DNA of 41,140 bases from Acidimicrobiaceae bacterium (GTDB taxonomy: Bacteria > Actinomycetota > Acidimicrobiia > Acidimicrobiales > Aldehydirespiratoraceae). The stretch covers positions 1-41,140 of the forward strand of contig VYFQ01000015.1 of the NCBI GenBank assembly GCA_009842325.1, given 5' to 3'. Positions 8,822-16,967 of this stretch are shown piece after piece. The notes beneath the pieces were generated by a model. It worked only from the letters and a program-made list of their open reading frames with translations, searched no databases and was not told where the DNA came from. Positions within the stretch are counted from its first letter, which is position 1. The number at the start of each line of letters is the position of its first letter. The position numbers and the translations under genes were made by a program.

Positions 8822-9205
8822 GTGACCACGACCGAGCCCCGGGCTGACACTGTGTCCCGCAACAATTCCGCCCCCGGCCCTCACGACGACGACCGTCTAC
8901 CGGTCAAGATGCTCAACGACCGGATCCTGGTGGCCGTGGGCGAGGCCGAGGGCGAGCGCCGCTCGACGGGCGGCATCCTGATCCCGGCCACCGCCCAGGT
9001 AGGCAAACGCCTGACCTGGGCAGAGGTGGTGGCGGTCGGCCCAAACGTTCGCAACATGGAGAAGGGCGACCGGGTGCTGTTCAACCCCGAGGACCGCTAC
9101 GAGGTAGAGGTCAGGGGCCGCGACTACATCATCCTGCGCGAGCGCGACATCCACGCGGTGGCCGCCGAGCGCCTCGACAAGGGCAGCACCGGCTTGTACC
9201 TGTGA
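8822..9205 (+). CDS. GroES-like co-chaperonin family protein (divergent)
   Basis: This protein of about 127 residues has a Cpn10 fold. It contains LNDRILVAVGE, a mobile-loop-like segment GERRSTGGILIPATAQ, a GDRVLFNPEDR turn and a long C-terminal tail ending STGLYL. Actinobacteria carry such GroES-like proteins in addition to the groEL-linked GroES. A 25-residue charged N-terminus precedes the domain. GTG 8822 is preferred; an in-frame TTG at 8813 would add three residues. The stop overlaps the start of oxygenase 2 (GTGA), so it is embedded in the oxygenase operon. A role in folding or assembling the metalloenzymes of this cluster is possible but unproven. Confidence 0.82.
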   Translation: MTTTEPRADTVSRNNSAPGPHDDDRLPVKMLNDRILVAVGEAEGERRSTGGILIPATAQVGKRLTWAEVVAVGPNVRNMEKGDRVLFNPEDRYEVEVRGRDYIILRERDIHAVAAERLDKGSTGLYL

Positions 9206-10239
9206 GCGAGGACGGCCTGTACGAGGCGCTGCGGGGCTTCTGGCACCCGGTGGCCTACGCGTCCGAGCTGGCCGGCGGTGGACCTCTGGCGGTGACCCTG
9301 CTGGACGAGCCCCTGGTGCTGGCCCGCATCGACGGCCAGGTGTCGGCCTTCCGGGACATCTGCGTGCACCGCGGCACCGCCCTGTCACTCGGCTCGGTCA
9401 GCGAGGAGGGCCTGCGCTGCGGCTACCACGGCTGGACCTACAACGGCGAGGGCCGCTGCACCAGGATTCCCGCCCGGCCCGACGTGAAGATCCCGTCGCG
9501 GGCCCGCCTCACGGCGTATCGGGCCGCCGAGCACCTGGGGCTGATCTGGGTGTGCCTCACCGGCGACCCCGTCTACCCGCTGCCGGAGAACCCCTACTTC
9601 GGCGACGAGTCGTTCCGCCACGTCGAGGTCGAACCCTACGACTGGAGGTGCGCGCTGCCCCGCCGCATCGAGAACTACGTGGACTTCGGCCACTTCGCCT
9701 GGGTCCACGACGGCGTGCTGGGCGACTCGGCCCACCCCGAGGTCCCCGACCACTCCATCGGACGGCATCGCAACGAGCTGCGCTTCGAGCACCCCCACAT
9801 GGCCGAACCCCCCGACTCGGGCAAGAACAGGAGCCTCGAGATCACCGGCGCCGTCGAGGTCAAGCTCGACTACCGGCTGTTCATGCCCAACACCATCCTG
9901 CTCGACCAGTACATCGAGTCGGTCGACCAGCGCTACCTGCTGTTCTTCAGCGTGTGCCCCACCGGCCGCAGGAGCTGCCGGTGCTTCACGTTCATGGGCC
10001 GCGACTACGCCTTCGAAGAGGCCACCGACACCGAGATGCTCGACTTCAACGCGCTGGTCATCGGCCAGGACCTCGCCTTCGTCGAGTCCCAGCGCCCCGA
10101 GGAGCTGCCCGTCGACCTGAGCGCCGAGCTCCAGATCGCCGGGGTCGACCGGGTCGCCATCGAGTACCGCCGCTGGCTGCGCGAGATCGCCAGGGGCCCC
10201 GACGCCGCCCGCCAGGCAGCCGGACAGCGGGCGGGCTGA
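9202..10239 (+). CDS. Rieske non-heme iron oxygenase 2
   Basis: This 345-residue oxygenase is of the same family as the other two in the cluster but is the most divergent. The Rieske ligands are C54 and H56 (CVH) and C73 and H76 (CGYH). The mononuclear iron ligands are D161, H164 and H169 (YVDFGHFAWVH). The late conserved segment VESQRPEELPVDL is shared with oxygenase 1. The substrate-facing middle part (residues about 185-235) is shorter and lacks the TDNVKN motif of the other two, which suggests a different substrate or position. It starts with GTG overlapping the GroES-like stop. The C-terminal 15 residues are Ala/Gln/Gly-rich and probably disordered. Confidence 0.92.
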   Translation: MSEDGLYEALRGFWHPVAYASELAGGGPLAVTLLDEPLVLARIDGQVSAFRDICVHRGTALSLGSVSEEGLRCGYHGWTYNGEGRCTRIPARPDVKIPSRARLTAYRAAEHLGLIWVCLTGDPVYPLPENPYFGDESFRHVEVEPYDWRCALPRRIENYVDFGHFAWVHDGVLGDSAHPEVPDHSIGRHRNELRFEHPHMAEPPDSGKNRSLEITGAVEVKLDYRLFMPNTILLDQYIESVDQRYLLFFSVCPTGRRSCRCFTFMGRDYAFEEATDTEMLDFNALVIGQDLAFVESQRPEELPVDLSAELQIAGVDRVAIEYRRWLREIARGPDAARQAAGQRAG

Positions 10240-10271
10240 GGCTCATCTCGAAGCAGGAAGGGAAACGTCCG

Positions 10272-11312
10272 ATGACCCAGCTGGACGACCGGATCGACTA
10301 CGTAAGCGCCGAGACCGAGGACAAGCTGTACGAGGCCATGCGGGACAAGTTCTGGTACCCGGTGGCCTACTCGGACGAGTTGACCGACACCCCGCAGGGC
10401 TTCGTGCTGTACGGCAAGAAGATGGTGGTGGCGCGCCTCGGCGGCCATCCCGTCGTGTTCGACGACCAGTGCCTTCACAAGGGCACCGCGCTCTCTCTCG
10501 GCGTGGTCGTCGACGACTGCCTGCGCTGCCCGTACCACGGCTGGACCTACGACGCCACCGGCGCAGTGGCCCGGATCCCGGCCCGCGAGGAGCTGTCGCA
10601 GCACGTCAACGTGAAGCTGCCCAGCTACCCCACCTGCGAGGTGAGCGGACTGGTTTACACCTGCCTGGGCGACCCCATCCACCCACCGCCTTCGGTCCCG
10701 ATGTTCGACGACCCGAGCTACCAGTTCCTGCATCTGGACGTCTACGAGTGGGACTGCTCGATGGCCCGCCGGCTGGAGAACTACTTCGACTTCTCCCACT
10801 TCCCGTGGGTGCACGACGGGCTGCTAGGCGACAGCAAGCAGCCCCGGGTCGATGACTACGCCGTGGAGCGGGTCGGGGGCGAGCTGAGGTTCGTAGCCGG
10901 GCCGTTCCCGGAGTTCACCGACAACGTCAAGAACGCCCCCACCGCCGACTCCGGCGGCGAGCCCATCTTCGGCGCCATCAAGCGCTACCGGGTGTTCGTG
11001 CCCAACGCCATGCAGCTCAACAGCAGCGCCGGGGACACCGAGGACTACGTGCTGTGGGTGTGCCTGGCGCCCGTCGGACCCCACCGGACCCGGTGCTTCA
11101 CCTACCAGGGCCGCAACTACGGGCTCGACCACGGCGAGGAGTTCATGGCGTTCGCTCAGCTGGTCACCGACCAGGACCGCCCCATCGTGGAGTCGCAGAT
11201 GCCCTGCCAGGTGCCGATCAGGCTGCCGGAGGAGATGTTCGTCAAGGGGGCCGACCTCGCGCTGCTGGAGTACCGGCGGTGGCTGCTCGAGCTGGCGGGA
11301 CTGCGGGGATGA
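10272..11312 (+). CDS. Rieske non-heme iron oxygenase 3
   Basis: This 346-residue oxygenase keeps the Rieske ligands C67 and H69 (CLH) and C86 and H89 (CPYH) and the mononuclear iron ligands D173, H176 and H181 (YFDFSHFPWVH). An AGGAAGG ribosome site sits upstream of the ATG at 10272, which fixes the start; the open frame further upstream is a shadow of oxygenase 2. It resembles oxygenase 1 more than oxygenase 2. Where oxygenases 1 and 2 have VESQRPEELPVDL, it has VESQMPCQVPIRL, a change near the iron site that could tune substrate choice. It lies 32 bases after oxygenase 2 and 43 bases before the dehydrogenase. Confidence 0.92.
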   Translation: MTQLDDRIDYVSAETEDKLYEAMRDKFWYPVAYSDELTDTPQGFVLYGKKMVVARLGGHPVVFDDQCLHKGTALSLGVVVDDCLRCPYHGWTYDATGAVARIPAREELSQHVNVKLPSYPTCEVSGLVYTCLGDPIHPPPSVPMFDDPSYQFLHLDVYEWDCSMARRLENYFDFSHFPWVHDGLLGDSKQPRVDDYAVERVGGELRFVAGPFPEFTDNVKNAPTADSGGEPIFGAIKRYRVFVPNAMQLNSSAGDTEDYVLWVCLAPVGPHRTRCFTYQGRNYGLDHGEEFMAFAQLVTDQDRPIVESQMPCQVPIRLPEEMFVKGADLALLEYRRWLLELAGLRG

Positions 11313-11355
11313 AAGCCTCGCCCATTTGGGAGAAAGCGGACAGGGAGGAAACAGC

Positions 11356-12093
11356 ATGGCGCCGACAGCGATCGTGACCGGCGGGGCGAGAGGGCTGGGG
11401 CAGGCCTACTGCCTCGCTCTGGCGGGCGAGGGGTTCAACATCGTGGCCAGCGACCTGCTCGACCTCACCGAGACAGTGGCCAAGGTCGAGGCGGTCGGCG
11501 GCCGGGCTCTCGGCGTCCAGGCCGACATCAGCTCCGAGGGCGACAACCACGCCCTGGCCGCGGCCGCGGACGACGTCTTCGGCTCAATCGACGTGCTCGT
11601 CAACAACGCGGCCTACTTCTCGGAGACCACCCGGGGCCCGTTCAACGAGGTCCCCCAACACGAATGGGACCGCACCTTCGAGGTCAACGTCCGCGGCGTG
11701 TGGCTCACCTGCTGCGCGGTGTACCCCTACATGCAGAAGCAGGGCTCGGGAAAGATCATCAACATCGCCTCCAACACCTGCTTCAAGGGCACCGTCGGCT
11801 TCCCGCACTACGTGGCCAGCAAGAGCGCGATCATCGGCTTGACGCGCTGCCTGGCCCAGGAGCTGGGTCCCGACGGGATCACGGTGAACACGGTGTCACC
11901 CGACCTGATACCCAACCCGTCGCTGCGGCCCACCGACGCCACCAGCGACCAGTTCGTGGTCGCCGGTCGAGCCCTCAAGCGCACCCAGGAGCCCGAGGAC
12001 ATGATCGGGACCATCCTGTACCTGGCCGGCCGCGGCTCAGACTTCGTCACCGGCCAGAACCTTGTGGTCAACGGGGGCGCCTTCTTCCAGTAG
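11356..12093 (+). CDS. Short-chain dehydrogenase/reductase closing the catabolic cluster
   Basis: This 245-residue classical SDR oxidises or reduces an alcohol or carbonyl with NAD(P). It has the cofactor motif TGGARGLG near the N-terminus, VNNAA, the catalytic Ser region INIASNT and the YxxxK pair in HYVASK. A strong ribosome site (AGGGAGGA at 11342-11349) lies just before the ATG at 11356. It is the last gene before hisI and probably the last catabolic step of the cluster; it could act on an alcohol released by one of the oxygenases (inference). The exact substrate cannot be named. Confidence 0.88.
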   Translation: MAPTAIVTGGARGLGQAYCLALAGEGFNIVASDLLDLTETVAKVEAVGGRALGVQADISSEGDNHALAAAADDVFGSIDVLVNNAAYFSETTRGPFNEVPQHEWDRTFEVNVRGVWLTCCAVYPYMQKQGSGKIINIASNTCFKGTVGFPHYVASKSAIIGLTRCLAQELGPDGITVNTVSPDLIPNPSLRPTDATSDQFVVAGRALKRTQEPEDMIGTILYLAGRGSDFVTGQNLVVNGGAFFQ

Positions 12094-12102
12094 GCCGCGC
12101 CT

Positions 12103-12108
12103 TAGGCT
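12103..12108 (+). promoter_or_regulatory. Candidate -10 box (TAGGCT) for hisI
   Basis: TAGGCT lies 7 bases before the GTG of hisI in the 22-base gap after the SDR gene. It would separate the biosynthetic genes from the catabolic cluster and make hisI leaderless. No good -35 is visible. Confidence 0.45.
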
Positions 12109-12115
12109 GGAACAC

Positions 12116-12490
12116 GTGACTGGAACACCGATCGAGGCCAGCGAGGAGGCCCTCGCGGCCGTCAAGTACAACGAAGACGGGTTGGTGCCCGCCATCGTGC
12201 AGGACGCCTCCACCCGAGCCGTGCTGATGATGGCCTGGATGAGCGCTGAGACCCTGGCCCTGACCCTGGCCGAGGGCCGGACCGTGTTCTGGAGCCGGTC
12301 CCGCCAGGAGGTATGGCGCAAGGGCGAGACCTCCGGGGAGCGGCAGTGGCTGCAGGAGGCCTACTACGACTGCGACGGCGACACCCTGCTGTTCGTGGTC
12401 GACCAGGAGGGCGGCGGCGCCTGCCACACCGGCAGGTACTCGTGCTTCTTCCGGTCTTTCGACGGCTCAGCCACTGCCGACGGCGGCTGA
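12116..12490 (+). CDS. hisI: Phosphoribosyl-AMP cyclohydrolase
   Basis: This 124-residue enzyme opens the purine ring of phosphoribosyl-AMP in histidine biosynthesis. It is the monofunctional form without a HisE domain. The metal ligands are visible: D85, D87 and D89 in DCDGD for magnesium, and C86, C103 and C110 ([12 protein letters not shown]) for zinc. GTG 12116 gives the normal N-terminus; upstream in-frame codons overlap the SDR gene. The link of hisI to trpE is common in actinobacteria. The gene ends 15 bases before trpE. Confidence 0.93.
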   Translation: MTGTPIEASEEALAAVKYNEDGLVPAIVQDASTRAVLMMAWMSAETLALTLAEGRTVFWSRSRQEVWRKGETSGERQWLQEAYYDCDGDTLLFVVDQEGGGACHTGRYSCFFRSFDGSATADGG

Positions 12491-12505
12491 CCGCCGGGTC
12501 GCGCC

Positions 12506-14038
12506 ATGCACCAGCCCAGCCAGGAAGAGTTCCGGGAGCTGGCCCGCGCCTACCGGGTGGTCCCGGTCTGGCGGGAGGTGCTGGCCGACCTGACGACGCC
12601 GGTGGCCGCCTTCGCACGGGTGGTCGGATCCGGCGACGGGTTCCTGCTGGAGTCGGTGGAGCACGGGGAGCGCTGGAGCCGCTGGTCGTTCATGGGCCGT
12701 AACCCCATCGCCACCCTGGTGGCCCACGGCCGGCATGTGGAGGTCACCGGCCACCTCGGTGTCAACGTCCCCCGGCACGAAGGCATGCTCGCCGCGCTGG
12801 AGGTGCTGCTGGACCACTACCACGCTCCGTCGATCGAGGGCCTTCCGCCGCTGCACGGGGGCCTGGTCGGCTACCTCGGCTACGACATCGTGCGCGAGGT
12901 GGAGTACCTGCCCGAAGTGCCCGTCGACGACTCGGGCCATCCCGACGCCGTGATGTCACTGATCGGCGAGCTGGCGGTGTACGACCACTGGCGCCAGCGG
13001 GCCACCCTGATCTCCAACGTGGTCGTTCCCGCCGGGGCCGACGACCGGACCATAGACCGGCTCTACTACGAGGCTGTTCTGCGGGTGGAGGCCATCGCGG
13101 CCGACGGGGCCAAGCCTCTCGACGAGCCTCTGGTCGCGCCGCCCGAACCCTACGACGCCAGCGAAACGGAACCGGTAGCAACCACTTCGACCATGGGCCT
13201 GGAGCTCTACTCGCGGGCGGTGGAGGCAGCCCGGGAGTACATCTTCGCCGGCGACGTGTTCCAGGTGGTGCTGTCCCAGCGCTTCGACTTCGAGCTGGGC
13301 GCCGACGCCTTCGACACCTACCGGGTGCTGCGCCAGGTCAACCCCAGCCCCTACATGTACTTCCTGCGCCACGACGGGCTGGAGGTGGTCGGCGGATCGC
13401 CCGAACCCATGGTCCAGCTCCTCGACGGCAAGGTCATCAGCCGACCCATCGCCGGCACCAGGCGCCGGGGCCACACCGACGCCGAGGATCGACGCCTGGC
13501 CGCCGAACTGGCCGAGCACCCCAAGGAAGTCGCCGAGCACGTCATGCTCGTCGACTTGGCTCGCAACGATGTCGGTCGGGTGGTGGAGTTCGGATCCCTG
13601 AACCTCGATGAGATGATGACCCTTGAGCGCTACAGCCACGTGATGCACCTGACCTCGCAGGTGTCGGGCAAGCTGGCCTCGTCGGCCACACCGATCGACG
13701 TGCTGAAGGCGACCCTGCCGGCGGGCACGGTGTCGGGCGCTCCGAAGGTCAGGGCCATGGAGATCATCGACGAACTGGAGCCCACCAAGCGCGGTCCGTA
13801 CGCGGGCGTGGTCGGCTACCTCGACTTCTCGGGCAACATCGACACGGCCATCACAATCCGCACGATGCTGGTGCGCGACGGCCGGGCCTCGGTGCAGGCC
13901 GGTGCCGGGATCGTTGCCGACTCCGTGCCGGCAGAGGAACACGCCGAGTGCGAGAACAAGGCCCGGGCACTGCTGGCTGCGGTCCCTGCGGCTCGCAGCA
14001 TGACCGCGGCCCGCAAGCGGGCAGGCCAGACGGGATGA
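12506..14038 (+). CDS. trpE: Anthranilate synthase component I
   Basis: This 510-residue enzyme converts chorismate to anthranilate with ammonia from a separate TrpG/PabA glutaminase, which is not in this window. The N-terminal regulatory domain has the LLES motif (residues 47-50), which binds tryptophan in feedback-inhibited enzymes. The chorismate-binding domain shows PSPYMYFL, GSPEPM, RPIAGTRRRG, LPAGTVSGAPK and GAGIVADS. All signature blocks are intact, so it should be active and tryptophan-sensitive. No Shine-Dalgarno site is evident before the ATG. The stop overlaps the next start in ATGA. Confidence 0.95.
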   Translation: MHQPSQEEFRELARAYRVVPVWREVLADLTTPVAAFARVVGSGDGFLLESVEHGERWSRWSFMGRNPIATLVAHGRHVEVTGHLGVNVPRHEGMLAALEVLLDHYHAPSIEGLPPLHGGLVGYLGYDIVREVEYLPEVPVDDSGHPDAVMSLIGELAVYDHWRQRATLISNVVVPAGADDRTIDRLYYEAVLRVEAIAADGAKPLDEPLVAPPEPYDASETEPVATTSTMGLELYSRAVEAAREYIFAGDVFQVVLSQRFDFELGADAFDTYRVLRQVNPSPYMYFLRHDGLEVVGGSPEPMVQLLDGKVISRPIAGTRRRGHTDAEDRRLAAELAEHPKEVAEHVMLVDLARNDVGRVVEFGSLNLDEMMTLERYSHVMHLTSQVSGKLASSATPIDVLKATLPAGTVSGAPKVRAMEIIDELEPTKRGPYAGVVGYLDFSGNIDTAITIRTMLVRDGRASVQAGAGIVADSVPAEEHAECENKARALLAAVPAARSMTAARKRAGQTG

Positions 14039-14901
14039 CGGCCACCGTCGCGGCCCTGGTGCCGAGGGACGTGGTGCGGGTCTGGGGTGCCGACGCCGCG
14101 ACCTACCTGCAGGGCCAGATCTCCCAGGATGTCGAGGCGGTGGAGGTGGGCGCCTCAGCGTGGTCGCTGGTGCTGGCGCCCCAAGGAAAGGTCGAAGCCT
14201 GGTTCCGGCTCACCCGGCTCGGCGAGAACGAGTTCCTGATCGACCTGGACGCCGGTTTCGCCGAGGCCCTGGTGGCCCGCCTGGAGCGGTTCCGGCTCCG
14301 GGTGGATGCGTCCTTCGAGAGCCTGAAGGGCTGGCGGATGCTGGCCGTGCGAGGCCCCGCGGCGGCCGACCCGAACCTGGATGAAGTGGACGCGGTAGTG
14401 CGTGCCAGCGTCGAGTGGCCGGGTTTCGAGGGAGTGGACCTGCTGGGCCCGGAGGTGTCGGTGCCCGCGGGTGTCGCTGACTCGCCGGCCGCCATGGGGG
14501 TGGCCCGTATCCGGGCCGGCTGGCCGGCTATGGGCCACGAGTTGACCGAGCGCACCATCCCAGCCGAGATCGCCGGTCTGGTGGAGTCGTCGGTCAGCTT
14601 CACCAAGGGGTGCTACACCGGGCAGGAGCTGGTGGCCCGCATCGACAGCCGGGGCGGGAACGTGCCCCGCCCGGTGCGGCTGCTGGAGATCCGAGGCGAG
14701 GAGGTGCCAGCCGGCGCCGGGATCACCGTCGACGGCAAGGCGGTCGGGGAGGTCACCTCCGCCGCCGCGGACCCGGCTTCGGGCGTGACCGTAGCCCTAG
14801 GACCCGTTCATCGCCGGGTGGAGCCTCCTGCCGACGCGGAAGTGGACAGCATCCCGGCCACCGTGCTGGCCACACCGGCCACTGCCCTAGACGACCGCTG
14901 A
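14035..14901 (+). CDS. ygfZ: YgfZ/GcvT-fold folate-binding protein
   Basis: This 288-residue member of the YgfZ family helps maintain certain iron-sulfur enzymes and resembles the T-protein of glycine cleavage. The diagnostic motif KGCYTGQE lies near residue 190 and includes the conserved Cys. The N-terminus has the family-typical DAATYLQGQISQDV. It sits between trpE and a J-domain gene rather than with iron-sulfur assembly genes. The ATG start overlaps the trpE stop in ATGA, so it is translated with the tryptophan genes. Several iron-sulfur and radical enzymes need YgfZ, but no tryptophan-specific role is known. Confidence 0.9.
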   Translation: MTATVAALVPRDVVRVWGADAATYLQGQISQDVEAVEVGASAWSLVLAPQGKVEAWFRLTRLGENEFLIDLDAGFAEALVARLERFRLRVDASFESLKGWRMLAVRGPAAADPNLDEVDAVVRASVEWPGFEGVDLLGPEVSVPAGVADSPAAMGVARIRAGWPAMGHELTERTIPAEIAGLVESSVSFTKGCYTGQELVARIDSRGGNVPRPVRLLEIRGEEVPAGAGITVDGKAVGEVTSAAADPASGVTVALGPVHRRVEPPADAEVDSIPATVLATPATALDDR

Positions 14902-14909
14902 CTGGGGCC

Positions 14910-14915
14910 TACCAT
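14910..14915 (+). promoter_or_regulatory. Candidate -10 box (TACCAT) for the J-domain gene
   Basis: TACCAT is followed by six bases (GGCGGG) and the ATG at 14922. The same GGCGGG spacer separates TACGGT from the pafA start at the far end of the window. It predicts a leaderless transcript. Confidence 0.45.
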
Positions 14916-14921
14916 GGCGGG

Positions 14922-15449
14922 ATGGACCCGTACGCGGTGCTGGGCGTGGCCCGGGATGCCCCCGTCTCAGAGATCAGGCAGGCCTACGTGGCCCTGGCCC
15001 GGAGCACCCATCCCGATGTGCGGGGCGACGACCCTGCTGCGGCCGAGCAGATGCGTCGCATCAACCTGGCGTGGGAAATGCTCTCGGACGCCGACTCGCG
15101 GGCGGCCATAGACCGCCGTCTGAAGCAGCCTCCACAAGCACCGCCGGACCCGCGAGACTCGCCCGCGGCCGAGCCCACCGCCCGCCCGTATCAAGATGAC
15201 TTCGACATCAGCCACGACGACTTTGACGGCGACGACCGGCCCCTCACCGGGGGCAACCTTCCCGGCTGGATGCGTGCCGGCGCTCCCCTCGCCTTCGTAG
15301 TAGGCATCTTTGCAGTTATCTTCGGTGTGCTGGCCGGAGGGTTCGTGCTGGTTCGGTTCGGCCTGCTACTGCTGGGCCTGTCGGCTCTGCTGTTCCTGCT
15401 GTCGCCCTTCGTCGTGCTGATCCGCAGCCGGGGCGGACCGATGCGATGA
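14922..15449 (+). CDS. Membrane-anchored J-domain protein
   Basis: This 175-residue protein has an N-terminal J domain (residues 1-65: DPYAVLGVARDAP, the HPD triad in STHPDVRG, and DSRAAIDRRL), which stimulates Hsp70/DnaK. A linker of about 45 residues rich in Pro, Asp and Asp-Phe follows. The C-terminal half holds two hydrophobic helices (APLAFVVGIFAVIFGVLAGG and the next VLVRFGLLLLGLSALLFLL), so the J domain should face the cytoplasm from the membrane. The stop overlaps trpC (ATGA). Many actinobacterial trp operons carry an unrelated small membrane protein at this place. Why a co-chaperone is coupled to trpC is unknown. Confidence 0.87.
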   Translation: MDPYAVLGVARDAPVSEIRQAYVALARSTHPDVRGDDPAAAEQMRRINLAWEMLSDADSRAAIDRRLKQPPQAPPDPRDSPAAEPTARPYQDDFDISHDDFDGDDRPLTGGNLPGWMRAGAPLAFVVGIFAVIFGVLAGGFVLVRFGLLLLGLSALLFLLSPFVVLIRSRGGPMR

Positions 15450-16234
15450 CGGCCGGCACCTACCTCGATCAGATAGTGGCCCAGCACCGGGGTGCGGCCC
15501 GAGCCGACCGGCGCGACGCGGAAGACCTGATGCAGCAGGCCCGTTCCTGCCCGCCCACGAGGGGTTTTCGCGCCCGGCTGGCGTCGGTGAGCAGCCCGGC
15601 CGTCATCGCCGAGGTGAAGCGGCGCTCCCCGTCCAAGGGCGACCTGCGAGCCGACCTGGATCCCGCTGAACTCGCCCGCCGGTACGAGTCGGGTGGGGCT
15701 GCGTGCCTGTCGGTGCTCACCGACTCCGAGTGGTTCGGCGGTTCGGCCGCGGACCTGCAGGCGGCCCGGAGCGCGACGAGCCTGCCGGCGCTGCGCAAGG
15801 ACTTCACCGTCGACGACCGCGACATACTCGACGCCCGCATCATGGGAGCCGACTGCGTGCTCTTGATCGTGGCCGCGCTCAACGACGACGAGCTGGCCCG
15901 GTTCTGCGCCCTGGCCCGGAACGTCGGCCTTGACGCTCTAGTTGAGGTTCATGATGAGGCCGAACTCGAGCGAGCGCTGTCGGCGGGCGCCGACCTCGTC
16001 GGCGTGAACCAGCGCGACCTGGTGACCTTCGAGGTAGACCGGGCCCGGGCTGCCCGCCTGGCTCCCGTGATCCCCGCCGATGTCGCGTCGGTGGCCGAGT
16101 CCGGCATCGAGGGTCCGGCCGACGTGGCTCGCCTGGCCGAAGCCGGCTACGGCGCGGTGCTGGTGGGGGAGTCGCTGGTGCGCTCCGCCGATGCGGCTGC
16201 GGCCGTGCGGGCCCTGGTCGCCTCCGGCCACTAG
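15446..16234 (+). CDS. trpC: Indole-3-glycerol phosphate synthase
   Basis: This 262-residue TIM-barrel enzyme closes the indole ring from carboxyphenylaminodeoxyribulose phosphate. Conserved pieces are AEVKRRSPSKG (E56 and K58 at the active site), DCVLLIVAAL, LVEVHDEAEL, GVNQRDL and SVAESGI. It is a single-domain enzyme, separate from trpF. It starts with ATG overlapping the J-domain stop. A 37-base gap with a possible promoter separates it from trpF. Confidence 0.96.
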   Translation: MTAGTYLDQIVAQHRGAARADRRDAEDLMQQARSCPPTRGFRARLASVSSPAVIAEVKRRSPSKGDLRADLDPAELARRYESGGAACLSVLTDSEWFGGSAADLQAARSATSLPALRKDFTVDDRDILDARIMGADCVLLIVAALNDDELARFCALARNVGLDALVEVHDEAELERALSAGADLVGVNQRDLVTFEVDRARAARLAPVIPADVASVAESGIEGPADVARLAEAGYGAVLVGESLVRSADAAAAVRALVASGH

Positions 16235-16259
16235 ACCCCGCCGGCGGTCATTGAGCCAC

Positions 16260-16265
16260 TAGCGT
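16260..16265 (+). promoter_or_regulatory. Candidate -10 box (TAGCGT) for trpF
   Basis: TAGCGT lies exactly six bases before the GTG of trpF in the 37-base gap after trpC. It suggests that trpF, trpB and trpA can be transcribed from an internal leaderless promoter. Confidence 0.45.
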
Positions 16266-16271
16266 CGGAGC

Positions 16272-16967
16272 GTGTTCGTGAAGATCTGCGGGACCACCAA
16301 CGAGGACGACGCGCTGCTGGCCGTGGCCATGGGCGCCGACGCGGTGGGGTTCATATTCGCCCCGTCGCCCCGCCAGGTGTCCATGGACAGGGTCCGGGAC
16401 ATCGTGCGCCGCCTGCCCGGCGATGTGCTCAGTGTGGGCGTGTTCCGCAACGAGCTTCCAGCCCGGGTGGTGGAGATCACCTCCAAGGCCCGCCTGGGCG
16501 CGGCCCAGCTCAGCGGCCATGAGTCGCCCGACGACACGGCCTGGGTGGCCGAACGGGTGCCCGTCACGATCAAGGCCTTCCCGGCCGGCCATGAGGGTCT
16601 GGAACGCCTGGCCGACTACGGCGCCGACGTGGTGATGCTCGACAACGAGCAGCCCGGCTCCGGCGAGGTGTTCGACTGGTCCCTGGCCGAGGGCGCGCCG
16701 CTGGCCGGCCACCGGCTGCTCCTGGCGGGCGGTCTCGACGCCGGCAACGTGGCCGCGGCCATCCGTCGGGTCCGGCCGTGGGGAGTGGACGTCGCCAGCG
16801 GCGTGGAGAGCCAGCCGGGCCGCAAGGACCCGGCCCGGCTGAGAGCCTTTCTGAACGCGGCCAAGGAGGCCGGGGCCGCGACGGCCAGAGAGCAGGTCGC
16901 CTCCGCTGACGAGGTGCGCGGGCACCCGGCCGGACCCGGCCCCTACGACTGGGAGCAGGATCCGTGA
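16272..16967 (+). CDS. trpF: Phosphoribosylanthranilate isomerase
   Basis: This 231-residue enzyme performs the Amadori rearrangement before trpC. The N-terminus [14 protein letters not shown] carries the catalytic Cys (C6), and [16 protein letters not shown], the ADVVMLDN strand with the catalytic Asp, and DVASGVES follow. It is about 25 residues longer than usual because of a C-terminal tail (after about residue 205). A dedicated TrpF is notable because many actinobacteria use the bifunctional PriA instead; its presence suggests that HisA in this organism does not need TrpF activity. Its stop overlaps the trpB GTG. Confidence 0.94.
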   Translation: MFVKICGTTNEDDALLAVAMGADAVGFIFAPSPRQVSMDRVRDIVRRLPGDVLSVGVFRNELPARVVEITSKARLGAAQLSGHESPDDTAWVAERVPVTIKAFPAGHEGLERLADYGADVVMLDNEQPGSGEVFDWSLAEGAPLAGHRLLLAGGLDAGNVAAAIRRVRPWGVDVASGVESQPGRKDPARLRAFLNAAKEAGAATAREQVASADEVRGHPAGPGPYDWEQDP

